64,000 bases of DNA, from NCBI GenBank assembly GCA_947504025.1, contig CANNFX010000001.1, forward strand, positions 372,001 through 436,000. The letters are read 5' to 3'. This stretch comes from an uncultured Sphingomonadaceae bacterium (GTDB lineage Bacteria; Pseudomonadota; Alphaproteobacteria; Sphingomonadales; Sphingomonadaceae). Both the position numbers and the translations under genes were made by a program. Shown here in pieces: positions 51,493 to 60,169 of the stretch (positions within the stretch are counted from its first letter, which is position 1; each line of letters opens with the position of its first letter). The notes beneath the pieces were generated by a model. The model had not been told where the DNA came from and did not search any database. It saw only the letters and a list, made by a program, of their open reading frames with translations.

Positions 51493-52397
51493 AGCCAACC
51501 CTCGTTCCGATACCAATCGGCAGTTGCCTTTAGCCCATCGCGTGACGAAATGGCAGGGCGCCAGATACGTTTTGGAACGGCATTACGCTTGCTGACAACC
51601 CAATCGGGATGCGCCATATAGCCGACACGGTCAGGGGTGAGCTTCGCCCCGTCCTTGCGGAAGAATCTATCCACTTTGGCAGCGAAATCGAGCGTTTTCT
51701 TTGACAGATGCGGGACCCAAGGCTTCCTGCCAACTGACCACCCGATTGCCATCGCCAATTCGCGGTGGCTCCAACCGTCGCGACGCCCGTCATCAGGTTC
51801 GAATAGCTTTCGTGTGACATATTCACTTGAAGGACACAGCGCCTCGAGCAAGACAGCTAGATCGTCGACATGAATTAACGATGCACGGCCAGCCGGCGGC
51901 ATAGGAACAACGCCCAATTTTGCTGCTTTGAACAGGTCGAGCATTTCACCGTCCCTCGGCCCGTAGATCGCTGGTGGGCGAACAATCGTCCAATCGAGTC
52001 CACTGGCCATCACCAACTTCTCGGCACGTAATTTCGAGGCGCCATAAGCGGATAAATGCGGTTCACGAGCTGAAAGTGATGACACAAAGATAAACCGGGG
52101 TACACCTGCTGCCACCGCCGCCTCGATAACATTCAACGTGCCTTGAACATTACTAGCCTCGAATTCCGCCGGGTTCGTCGCGCGAACTTGCCCCGCAATG
52201 TGAATCAACACCTCTGCCCCGCGTGCCAAGCGATTCAGCGCCGCCTTGTCATCAAGATCGCCTCCGATCCACTCGACAGACTTTCTGCCGCTTGGCACAT
52301 TCCGAGCCAGTGAACGAACTGGCAACTTGCTCCTCGCTGCCAGATCAAGAAATGCCTGTCCCAGAAATCCAGTCCCGCCGGTGATCGCAACTGTCAT
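51489..52397 (-). CDS. NAD-dependent epimerase/dehydratase-like protein
   Basis: 302 residues, extended (NDUFA9-type/atypical) SDR. The nucleotide motif is TGGTGFLG (about residues 6-13). SSLSAREPHLSAYGASKLRAE contains the YGASK Tyr and Lys of the catalytic site. Substrate unknown; homologues include NDUFA9-type and flavonol-reductase-like proteins. Start overlaps proB stop by four bases, and it is the last gene of the obgE-proB run. Confidence 0.85.
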   Translation of the reverse strand: MTVAITGGTGFLGQAFLDLAARSKLPVRSLARNVPSGRKSVEWIGGDLDDKAALNRLARGAEVLIHIAGQVRATNPAEFEASNVQGTLNVIEAAVAAGVPRFIFVSSLSAREPHLSAYGASKLRAEKLVMASGLDWTIVRPPAIYGPRDGEMLDLFKAAKLGVVPMPPAGRASLIHVDDLAVLLEALCPSSEYVTRKLFEPDDGRRDGWSHRELAMAIGWSVGRKPWVPHLSKKTLDFAAKVDRFFRKDGAKLTPDRVGYMAHPDWVVSKRNAVPKRIWRPAISSRDGLKATADWYRNEGWL

Positions 52398-53524
52398 AAG
52401 AGCACCAAATGGTCGCGGTGAATGACTGCGGAACGCGGCACATAGCCGAGCAATTTCGATTGCTCGGATGTCTTGCGGCCCATTATCTGTTCACATTCCT
52501 CCGAAGAATATTCGACTAGCCCCTTAGCAATTTGCCCCAATCCATCACGCACAGCGACTACATCACCGCGTTGAAATGTTCCCTCTGCCTCAATAATGCC
52601 CGTAGCAAGCAGGCTAGCGCCATCGCGCAGCGCTACAACACAGCCCTCATCAACTGTCAGAGTTCCAGAAAGCTGCAAGCGACCTCCCAGCCAGCTACGC
52701 TTGGCGTCTTCGTTGCGTAACGGCAGGAAAAGACTGCCTGTATCGTTGGATATGGCCCGCGAAACTGGCGCTTGATGTTCACCGTTGACGATTGCGAGTG
52801 CAATCCCAGCGCGCTGGGCGATATCGGCGGCCTCCAGCTTGGAGACCATTCCGCCGGTTCCAACTTCGGAATTTGAAGTATTAGCGGCAGCAGAGCGCAG
52901 TTCGGGCCCTATTTCGTTGATTATCGGCACAAGCCGGGCCTTTGGATCGGCCGGATCACGATCAAGCAAACCATCAACATCGGAAAGCAAAATTACCGCG
53001 TTAGCGTCCGCGGCCTGCGCAACCCGCGCCGCCAGCCGGTCATTGTCACCAAAACGAATTTCTTCGGTCGCAACGCTATCATTTTCATTCACAACGGGCA
53101 CTGCGCCAGCGGCAAGCAAGCGACCAAACGTAGCGGCCGCATTGAGATAACGTCGACGCTCTTCAAGATCGTCCAGCGTTACTAGTAATTGCGCCGCCTC
53201 AAGTCCTTCTACTTGCAAAGCGTTGGCCCATAGACCCGCAAGCGCGATCTGGCCCACAGCAGCCGCAGCCTGCGCGTCTGCGAGGTTTCCTCGCCCGCCC
53301 TTTCCTATATCGAGCCGCGCGGCACCCAGCGCGATTGCACCAGAACTTACAACGATGACCCGCTGCCCCCGTGCACGAACTGCCGCTATATCGGCCGCGA
53401 GGGAGGCGAGCCATTCACGGCGCGGCGTTCCATCCTTACCGACCAGCAGTGCCGAGCCGACCTTCAGCACCACAAGTGGGCAAGCGACGGCATCCGATAG
53501 ATCGGCAAGGCGGGTAATAGACAT
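52394..53524 (-). CDS. proB: Glutamate 5-kinase
   Basis: Phosphorylates glutamate, the first step of proline synthesis. 376 residues with the amino acid kinase domain (VVLKVGSALLV at the start; NENDSVATEEIRFGDNDRLAA about residue 145-165 binding substrate) and a C-terminal PUA domain (VDEGCVVALRDGASLLATGI). Located downstream of obgE, a conserved order, whereas proC lies 3.3 kb away on the same strand. Confidence 0.94.
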   Translation of the reverse strand: MSITRLADLSDAVACPLVVLKVGSALLVGKDGTPRREWLASLAADIAAVRARGQRVIVVSSGAIALGAARLDIGKGGRGNLADAQAAAAVGQIALAGLWANALQVEGLEAAQLLVTLDDLEERRRYLNAAATFGRLLAAGAVPVVNENDSVATEEIRFGDNDRLAARVAQAADANAVILLSDVDGLLDRDPADPKARLVPIINEIGPELRSAAANTSNSEVGTGGMVSKLEAADIAQRAGIALAIVNGEHQAPVSRAISNDTGSLFLPLRNEDAKRSWLGGRLQLSGTLTVDEGCVVALRDGASLLATGIIEAEGTFQRGDVVAVRDGLGQIAKGLVEYSSEECEQIMGRKTSEQSKLLGYVPRSAVIHRDHLVLL

Positions 53525-53589
53525 GCCGCTGGACTAGCGAGGGTGCGCGGCCATTGGAACCAGCTTAATGCGTGAATTCGAAACTGATG

Positions 53590-54645
53590 TCAGATTGGTG
53601 ACCAATCGCCTGCATCTTCTTCGACCTCGATCTCGCCTTGTGGATGTTCGGTCGCAGTTCGGTCAGGCAGATAGCCCAAGACCGCATCGAGCAACGGAGG
53701 AATGCCTTGTCCGGTCGCACCTGAGATAGCAAAAACCTCATCGGCACCAGCCTCGATCAGCTCTTCGGCGAAAGCTCCTGCAAGTTCTTCATCGGCAAGG
53801 TCGATCTTATTCAGCACAACAAGTTGCGGCTTGTCTTCAAGGCCCGCACCATAGGCAGCGAGCTCATCCTGAACGATACGCATCGCCTGCGCCGGATCAT
53901 CGCCCGAGATATCAACCAAGTGGATCAACACGCGGCAACGCTCAATATGGCCAAGGAACCGATCACCAATGCCCGCGCCTTCTGCCGCGCCTTCGATGAG
54001 ACCGGGAATATCAGCGATCACAAATTCGCGGGATTTGTGGCTAACCACGCCCAGTTTCGGGATCAGAGTGGTAAAGGCATAGGAGCCGACTTTGGCCCGC
54101 GCATTGCTGACCGCGTTGATGAAGGTCGATTTACCTGCATTTGGCAGTCCTACTAAGCCAACATCCGCCAGCAGCTTCAGTCGCAGCCAGACCCACATTT
54201 CCTCGCCAGGAACACCGGGTTGGTGCTGGCGCGGGGTGCGGTTGGTAGCGGACTTGTAAGATGCATTACCGCGGCCGCCCATTCCACCTTCGAGCATAGT
54301 AATACGTTGACCGATTTCGGTGAAGTCAGCGAGGATCGTTTCCTTGTCATCGTCCAGCACCTGCGTGCCCACAGGAACTTTGATCACAAGATCGTCTGCA
54401 CCTGCGCCCGTACGGTTCTTGCCCATTCCATGCATGCCGCGCGGGGCCTTGAAGTGCTGACTGTAACGAAAGTCGATCAGCGTGTTGAGGCCAGCGACGG
54501 CTTCAAAGATGATATCGCCGCCATCGCCGCCATTACCGCCATCGGGGCCGCCATATTCGACGTATTTTTCCCGCCGGAAGCTAACGCCGCCGGGGCCGCC
54601 GCCACCGGACTTCAGATATATCTTGGCTTGGTCGAGGAAATGCAT
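53590..54645 (-). CDS. obgE: GTPase Obg/CgtA
   Basis: 351 residues, essential ribosome-associated GTPase. Obg fold at the N-terminus with glycine-rich stretches (GGGGPGGVSFRREKYV, GGNGGDGGDI), then the G domain: VGLPNAGKST (G1), DIPGLIEGA (G3), NKIDL (G4). Start ATG 54645 is typical (MHFLDQAKIYLKSGGGG); a GTG nine bases upstream is also in frame. First gene of a run with proB and the epimerase. Confidence 0.94.
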   Translation of the reverse strand: MHFLDQAKIYLKSGGGGPGGVSFRREKYVEYGGPDGGNGGDGGDIIFEAVAGLNTLIDFRYSQHFKAPRGMHGMGKNRTGAGADDLVIKVPVGTQVLDDDKETILADFTEIGQRITMLEGGMGGRGNASYKSATNRTPRQHQPGVPGEEMWVWLRLKLLADVGLVGLPNAGKSTFINAVSNARAKVGSYAFTTLIPKLGVVSHKSREFVIADIPGLIEGAAEGAGIGDRFLGHIERCRVLIHLVDISGDDPAQAMRIVQDELAAYGAGLEDKPQLVVLNKIDLADEELAGAFAEELIEAGADEVFAISGATGQGIPPLLDAVLGYLPDRTATEHPQGEIEVEEDAGDWSPI

Positions 54646-54709
54646 GGGCGGCACATAGGCATTGCCGCCCTTTTATACGAGTCTTTTGCAGAACCGTCCG
54701 AAAAACCGT

Positions 54710-55753
54710 TCAGCGTTCACCGTCATCACCAGCATCCGTGTCAGGCAAGGGCTGCACAACTGGGCCAGAAACCGGAGCGCTACTGGGCTCCGCAACGGAA
54801 TCCACCATAACCGGAGCAGACGCCCCGGGCAGTGGCTGCACCACCGGACCATAGCTCGAAATCGAAGGTTGAGGTGTAGCTTCGTTGGCCAACGCTCCTG
54901 CCGCGCCCGGATCGGTAGCCGGAACCGGAAGTCCCGTGGTGCTACCGGCTGTCGATTCGACGACCGGAATACTCACAATATTGGTTGGCACGCCTGTCGC
55001 AGCCTCATGTGCCTTTGCCGGAGCCGTATAGGGGGCGGACAAATAGGTGCTGTTAGACGTTCCGGCATAAGAAGGAGCGCCATAAGCCGGCGTGCCATAT
55101 TGAGCATCCCACGCGGCTAAATCGTACCGATACCGTTCGAATGAACGATAGAAATCCTCAAACACACTCTCAAGCCTAGGCAGGTTGCGTGCGGCGAAGC
55201 CGTCAAGATCGCCCTTGGCAGTCGTCGCGGCATCTTGGCTGACGGCTAGCGCCGCATCACAGAAATTTGCCTGCGCTGGCGGCAAAGCGAAGTAGTTGTA
55301 GACCTGCGTCATATAGACGTCGCGCACGCGCTTGTAACCGGAACCATGATTGGCGCGGAATTCCTTCTCGAGCTCTCGGTTTGTCGTATTGAGCGCACCG
55401 GAATGTGTGTTCAAGAATGTCGTGTAATTCGGCAGAATTGCCGCATGTTGTGCGTTCAAGCAATTGAGTGCCGCAACGTTGAGCGCCGAACGGACGTTCC
55501 ACGCCACTTGCGCCGTTGAAAGGTTTGCGTTCACCGTCTGCCGGACACCATCCGGTCCCACCTGCGGTATCGTCATGGTCAGTGCAGCCCCCATCGGCGG
55601 TACCGGGCGCGCCGGAATCACCACCGGAGGCGGTGGAGGTGGTGGGGGCGGAGGCGGTGGAGGAGGCGGAGGTGGTGTGGCACAGGCCGCCAAAGCCGCC
55701 AGTGAACCCACAACTGTAATTGTACGAATCTTCGAAATCTTCAACGGAAACAT
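54710..55753 (-). CDS. Lipoprotein with 17-proline tract
   Basis: 347 residues. Lipoprotein signal with Cys24 in LAALAAC, then a run of 17 consecutive prolines encoded by mixed CCN codons. A helical middle domain follows (about residues 75-220, with QTVNANLSTAQVAWNVRSAL and NCLNAQHAAILP). The C-terminal third is disordered and has two copies of GPVVQPLP. An outer-membrane or periplasmic structural protein is plausible; not assigned to a family. Prolines of this length usually need EF-P for translation. Confidence 0.75.
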   Translation of the reverse strand: MFPLKISKIRTITVVGSLAALAACATPPPPPPPPPPPPPPPPPVVIPARPVPPMGAALTMTIPQVGPDGVRQTVNANLSTAQVAWNVRSALNVAALNCLNAQHAAILPNYTTFLNTHSGALNTTNRELEKEFRANHGSGYKRVRDVYMTQVYNYFALPPAQANFCDAALAVSQDAATTAKGDLDGFAARNLPRLESVFEDFYRSFERYRYDLAAWDAQYGTPAYGAPSYAGTSNSTYLSAPYTAPAKAHEAATGVPTNIVSIPVVESTAGSTTGLPVPATDPGAAGALANEATPQPSISSYGPVVQPLPGASAPVMVDSVAEPSSAPVSGPVVQPLPDTDAGDDGER

Positions 55754-55837
55754 TGCGGCGCGCCCTCCTCAAGACAGGGGCATCATGCACGCCCCGACCT
55801 TACCTCGCGATTAAGCGATTGCCCTAGCCTGCCCCGT

Positions 55838-55878
55838 GCATAAAGAAAATGCCCGGAACGCCATTGGCGCCCCGGGCA
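55838..55878 (-). terminator. Intrinsic terminator of the Bax-inhibitor-1 gene
   Basis: On the minus strand TGCCCGG (55872-55878) pairs with CCGGGCA (55850-55856), with extra pairs inside, followed by TTTTCTTTAT (55838-55849). It lies about 50 bases past the stop of the gene at 55929. Confidence 0.8.
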
Positions 55879-55928
55879 CGGTAGAACGATTCCTGTTTGC
55901 GGTTACCCGAGGCGAGCAACCAACACGA

Positions 55929-56708
55929 TCACTCGCGACTACCCATGAAGCGGAGCAGGAACAGGAACATATTGATGAAGTCGAGATAGAGGCTGAGAGC
56001 GCCAAGGATGACGCGCTTGCCCAGCGGATATTGCTCAGCAACTGCTGGGTTGCGGGCAATTGCCTGACTGATTTCTGTATATTCTCGCTTCAGTCGCTGC
56101 GTATCATAAGCCGTCAGGCCTGCAAAAATCAGTACGCCAATGGCACTGATGGCAAGATCAAGTGGCCCCGACTGCAGCCACATGTTCAGTAGCATGGCAA
56201 TGAAAAGGCCAATCACGCCCATAATCAGGAAAGTGCCCATGCCGGACAGATCCTTCTTAGTGGTGTAGCCAAACAGGCTGAGACCCGCGAAAGCACCTGC
56301 CGTTGCAAAGAATGTCGCCGCGATAGATGCGCCCGTATAGACGAGGAAGATAGACGAGAGCGATAGGCCCATCGCAATTGCGAATGCCCAGAACATGATC
56401 TGCAACGTCGCCGTGCTAAATTTGTTCTGCCCGAAGCTCATCGCAAAGACGAAGCCAAGTGGTGCGAGCATGATGATCCAGCTAAGAATGCCGCCGCCCA
56501 TTACAACAGTTGCCGCAGCGCCCGAACGGGCGAACATCAATGCAACCACACCTGTGAGCAAGATGCCCGACGCCATGTAGTTGTAAATCGACAACATATG
56601 CTTGCGCAGACCTGCGTCGAATGTCGTGCGATCTGCAACCTGACCATCAAGGCCCGGAGCCGAACCGAAGCCCGGACGGGTCCGCTGTGGGTCGTTCCAA
56701 TCAGCCAT
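55929..56708 (-). CDS. Bax inhibitor-1/YccA-family membrane protein
   Basis: 259 residues with seven predicted membrane helices from about residue 35 to 245. The segment SQAIARNPAVAEQYPLGKRVILGALSLYLDFINMFLFLLR is conserved near the end; the penultimate DFINMFLF is typical of bacterial members. The N-terminus is polar and cytoplasmic. Probable ion-leak channel or protease-interacting protein; activity not established here. Followed by an intrinsic terminator. Confidence 0.92.
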   Translation of the reverse strand: MADWNDPQRTRPGFGSAPGLDGQVADRTTFDAGLRKHMLSIYNYMASGILLTGVVALMFARSGAAATVVMGGGILSWIIMLAPLGFVFAMSFGQNKFSTATLQIMFWAFAIAMGLSLSSIFLVYTGASIAATFFATAGAFAGLSLFGYTTKKDLSGMGTFLIMGVIGLFIAMLLNMWLQSGPLDLAISAIGVLIFAGLTAYDTQRLKREYTEISQAIARNPAVAEQYPLGKRVILGALSLYLDFINMFLFLLRFMGSRE

Positions 56709-56819
56709 TATATTCCCTAACTTACGTTGCCGGCCGCGCTAACGGGCCGGTGTATCCCCAATATCGGGATTAAACAGCAATTTTTCAAGCAAAACCGGAG
56801 TTTTTCGACAAACGACCAG

Positions 56820-57635
56820 TTAACCTTTTTTGCGCGCCTCTTCAGCCATTTGCGCGCTGCGGTCACGCGCTGCACGCAACACATCAATTGCCAACTTCTC
56901 CGCCCTGCCACCTTCATCCATCACATCCATACCCTTTCGAGTCACGCCGCCAGGGCTTGCCACGCGGTCTGCAAGCTCGCCTGGCGAGTGCACAGAACGC
57001 GCTGCAAGCGATGCCGCGCCCTCCACCATCGCAAGTGCTAGCCGGTCGGCTTGTTCTCGCGGTAAACCAAGGCCTGCAGCACCAGCGGCAAATGCATCGA
57101 TAAACCGGTAAACAAAAGCCGGCCCTGATCCGGCAAGCGCAGTCACTAGGTCAAATTCACCCTCACCGATCCACTCACCAGTCCCCAATGGTGCAATCAG
57201 ATCATCGATTTCGGCCTTCAGCGAGGGTGCCAGATCATCAGTCGTAGCAAGGGCAATCGGCGATTTGCCAAGCGCTACAGCGAGGTTCGGCATCACTCTG
57301 ACACGAGCATTTGAGTTCGGAAATGCCCTGGCCAAAACATCGCACTGCACTCCGGCGAGCATGGAAAGAACGGTAGTGTTTGCGTCAAGACATCCGGCCA
57401 AATCGGATGTGAGATCGTTCAACTGATGCGGTTTGAAGCCAAGCAGAATGAAGTCAAAGCGTTCGCCCTGTGGAAGCTTGCGTATCAATCGCACCCCATC
57501 ACCTTTTTCAAGGCGCGAGCGATCCATCACGGTGATTTGCGAAGGTGGCATACCGGCGGCGAGCCAGCCATCCAACATCGCACCGCCCATATTGCCGCAT
57601 CCGGCAATCAGCAAAGTTTTGTCAAAATTATCCAT
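56820..57635 (-). CDS. proC: Pyrroline-5-carboxylate reductase
   Basis: 271 residues. NAD(P)H-dependent last step of proline synthesis. Rossmann motif GCGNMGGAML (about residues 11-20) and the C-terminal ASPGGVTRKGMDVM, GSGPAFVYRFIDAFA, typical of ProC. Start ATG 57635. It lies between a YbjN protein and the BI-1 gene, on the same strand as proB but not adjacent. Confidence 0.94.
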   Translation of the reverse strand: MDNFDKTLLIAGCGNMGGAMLDGWLAAGMPPSQITVMDRSRLEKGDGVRLIRKLPQGERFDFILLGFKPHQLNDLTSDLAGCLDANTTVLSMLAGVQCDVLARAFPNSNARVRVMPNLAVALGKSPIALATTDDLAPSLKAEIDDLIAPLGTGEWIGEGEFDLVTALAGSGPAFVYRFIDAFAAGAAGLGLPREQADRLALAMVEGAASLAARSVHSPGELADRVASPGGVTRKGMDVMDEGGRAEKLAIDVLRAARDRSAQMAEEARKKG

Positions 57636-57666
57636 CAGCGGGCGTTAGGCGCGCAAAAGCTCTGGC

Positions 57667-58173
57667 TCAAGCTTCTCCCGCAGCATCAATCAAAGCACTA
57701 TCAAGTGCGTCCTTCGGTGCTTTGTCGCCCCACATCACGAATTGGAATGCTGGGTAGAAGCGATCACATTCTTCAATCGCCAGCTCCACGATGGATTGGG
57801 CCTGATCAAGCCCGAGCAACCCATCTTGCCCCAGCATCAACCCGTGGCGGTAAAGCAAAACGCTGCCATTCGACCAGATATCGAAATGCCCGAGCCAAAG
57901 CTGTTCGTTGACCAGTGCCAACAATTCCACCATCGCGTCGCGCTTTGGCGCGGGGACGCGAATGTCCGGCAGGCAAAGCAATTGCAGCACATGATCTTCT
58001 GTGCGCCAAATACAGCGCAGCTGATAAGTTGCCCAACTACCTTGAATCTCGCCAGAAATTTCATCGTCAGAGATAAATTCACACGGCCAACCGCGGGCTT
58101 CGAACAAATTTGCGAGCATGTCGACGGGCGCTGCATCGTCGGTTGTGCGAAGCTGCTGCTGGCTCGTCATCAT
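57667..58173 (-). CDS. YbjN-domain protein
   Basis: 168 residues, ATG 58173 (AGGATGG upstream); longer starts exist but lack a better site. The YbjN-like fold is visible as VDMLANLFEARGWPCEF and LNQQLWLGHFDIW-type segment (VNEQLWLGHFDIWSNGSVLLYRHGL). YbjN proteins are linked to motility, stress and type III secretion chaperone-like folds, without a proven enzymatic role. 31 bases upstream of proC, so probably co-transcribed. Confidence 0.82.
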   Translation of the reverse strand: MMTSQQQLRTTDDAAPVDMLANLFEARGWPCEFISDDEISGEIQGSWATYQLRCIWRTEDHVLQLLCLPDIRVPAPKRDAMVELLALVNEQLWLGHFDIWSNGSVLLYRHGLMLGQDGLLGLDQAQSIVELAIEECDRFYPAFQFVMWGDKAPKDALDSALIDAAGEA

Positions 58174-58324
58174 TGTAACCATCCTGTCGTTTGCGATCCA
58201 TCCGCTCGATGCGTCGGCAGGGGTGGTCAGCGCAATGTTGTTCGTCGATCCGGCGGGGCATAACCCAACTGGCCTGTTCAAACCCTGTGCAAAAGAATGG
58301 CAGGCTAGGTATTTCGACCAGCTA

Positions 58325-60127
58325 TCACAGCGGATCGACTTTTTCGCCCTCTGCGCTCGTGAAGGTGAAGGAATCGATTTCCGCTTTGCCCAGGTCGGTC
58401 ACAAATTTGCGCGCGGCCTTCAATGTCTTGAATGGCCCAGTGACCAGGCGGTTTGTTTGGTTCCAACTGGCAAGGTGACCTGTTTGTTTTCCAAGTAATT
58501 CCGGTGCTTTGCGTGATAGGCGCCGCCAATCGAAACGCAGGGCCTTACGGTCTTTACCAGTAGCAACCTGCACCCAGAAACGGCTTGGATCAGTAGGCTT
58601 AGCAGGCTCTGGTGCAACTTTCTCCGGCATCTCAATCGCCGGTCTGATCGCGGTAATATCCACCGCCCCAGTAGGAGCAGCGACCGAGCTTGGCGCCAGA
58701 TTGAAATCGGCAAATGCGTCGGCCACACTGGCGGTTTCGTTGGCGGCGGTTGTGTTGTTCGTTGTTTGAACCTTCTGAGCACTGTTCACCGGTGGAATAA
58801 GCGATGCAGGGCCGGCCGGTTCACTTATGCTGTCGACGACGACCGCTTTTGTCCCGGTGCTAGATGCGGCGCCGGGCGATGTATTGGCGCCCCCCTCTGG
58901 CTGCGTCCGGGTCACGGAGAGAGATGGACGCGCAGCGGCCTTTTGCAGCTGCACAGCCGTCTCCAATGCGCTTTCTGCAGCAGTTGCTGCCTGAACCGGT
59001 GGATCCTTTCGCGCCGCCTGCGCAACCGCTTCGCCCACACCTATCGAGGATTGATCAGCAATGGGCAGTTGCGTGGCAGGAACTGACTCAGTTTCAGCAA
59101 CCGCGACCTGAGGCAGCGTAGTGACCCTGATTTCGGACCGGCCGCGCGTCACTTTGGGGCCATCAGGCTCACTCGTGCGCGGACCAAGCGGCTCGCCCTG
59201 CGGCGTCAAGCTGCGATCAGCAGCACTAGCAGTTTGTCCCGTACGCGATGAAGGTGAATAGCTGGCTATCCGCGGATCGTCTTGGCCGATCCGCGCAGTC
59301 TGAGGGAAATTACCGAAATGGGCGGCTGCCGCCTGCTGCGCCGGTGTGAGTCGATCCATGTAGCGAAGATATGGCTTGATCCGGCGGGACAAATTGCGCG
59401 GCATCACCGCCTCGGCGATTTTGATGGCTTCCTTATCATCACCCAAAATTGCAAGGCCGAAACTGCGGATACGAAATGCGCCGAAATCTTGCCGCCTGAG
59501 CAAAGGCAACAAAGTCGCTTCAAAACTCTTACGGTCGCCAGCAATTGCCTGACTCAGCGCTAGCCGGCGGGTTACCTCATCATCGCGGCGCAAGGTTAGC
59601 GCCTGATAATAGTACATCTGAGCCCTCTTGGAATCGCCAACAAGATCATAGGCAAGTCCACGATCGCCAGCCAAAGCCGTTGACGACACACCAGCGCGCT
59701 CCGCCTCGTCGAACAACCGCAGCGCTTGAAGCGGACTTTCCCGGCGCACATAAGCGCTGGCCAACCCCATTTTCACACGGGCATTGCCGGGTGAAAGTTC
59801 ATCCGCGCGGCCGTAAAAACCGATCGCCGCGTCAGTATCATCCAATATCAGAGCAGCGTCGCCAGCATCGATCAAAGCACGTACATCGCGGGGATTACGG
59901 GCTAATCGTTGCAACGCTCCATTCAATTCAGCCACGCCTCTTGGCGGTAATGGCTGCACCACTTCGGTTGACGCTTGAGCTATTGCACCAGCCGGTGCAG
60001 CAATTGCTCCCGCACCAGCAAAAACGAGGGCAAAGGCTACCAACGGCAACCTGCGTCCCAAACGGGGCAGGTCGCACGATTGACGCACGAATCCGCTCGA
60101 CTCGCCGGTTGTCATCGAAACTGACAT
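58325..60127 (-). CDS. TPR- and SPOR-domain protein downstream of ftsZ
   Basis: About 600 residues. A hydrophobic segment near the N-terminus (LPLVAFALVFAGAGAIAAPA) is followed by TPR-like helices (about residues 60-270: LNGALQRLARNPRDVRALID, AIGFYGRADELSPGN), a long linker with many Ser, Ala and Pro, and a C-terminal SPOR domain (about residues 510-600: FWVQVATGKDRKALRFD, VTGPFKTLKAARKFV) that binds denuded glycan at division sites. Exported. Position directly after ftsZ fits a cell division role. The start is uncertain: ATG 60127 or 60115, and a GTG on the base after the ftsZ stop also exists. Confidence 0.78.
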   Translation of the reverse strand: MSVSMTTGESSGFVRQSCDLPRLGRRLPLVAFALVFAGAGAIAAPAGAIAQASTEVVQPLPPRGVAELNGALQRLARNPRDVRALIDAGDAALILDDTDAAIGFYGRADELSPGNARVKMGLASAYVRRESPLQALRLFDEAERAGVSSTALAGDRGLAYDLVGDSKRAQMYYYQALTLRRDDEVTRRLALSQAIAGDRKSFEATLLPLLRRQDFGAFRIRSFGLAILGDDKEAIKIAEAVMPRNLSRRIKPYLRYMDRLTPAQQAAAAHFGNFPQTARIGQDDPRIASYSPSSRTGQTASAADRSLTPQGEPLGPRTSEPDGPKVTRGRSEIRVTTLPQVAVAETESVPATQLPIADQSSIGVGEAVAQAARKDPPVQAATAAESALETAVQLQKAAARPSLSVTRTQPEGGANTSPGAASSTGTKAVVVDSISEPAGPASLIPPVNSAQKVQTTNNTTAANETASVADAFADFNLAPSSVAAPTGAVDITAIRPAIEMPEKVAPEPAKPTDPSRFWVQVATGKDRKALRFDWRRLSRKAPELLGKQTGHLASWNQTNRLVTGPFKTLKAARKFVTDLGKAEIDSFTFTSAEGEKVDPL

Positions 60128-60169
60128 TTCCGAAACATGCCGCGCCCCGCCTGAACGGGCCACGAACAC

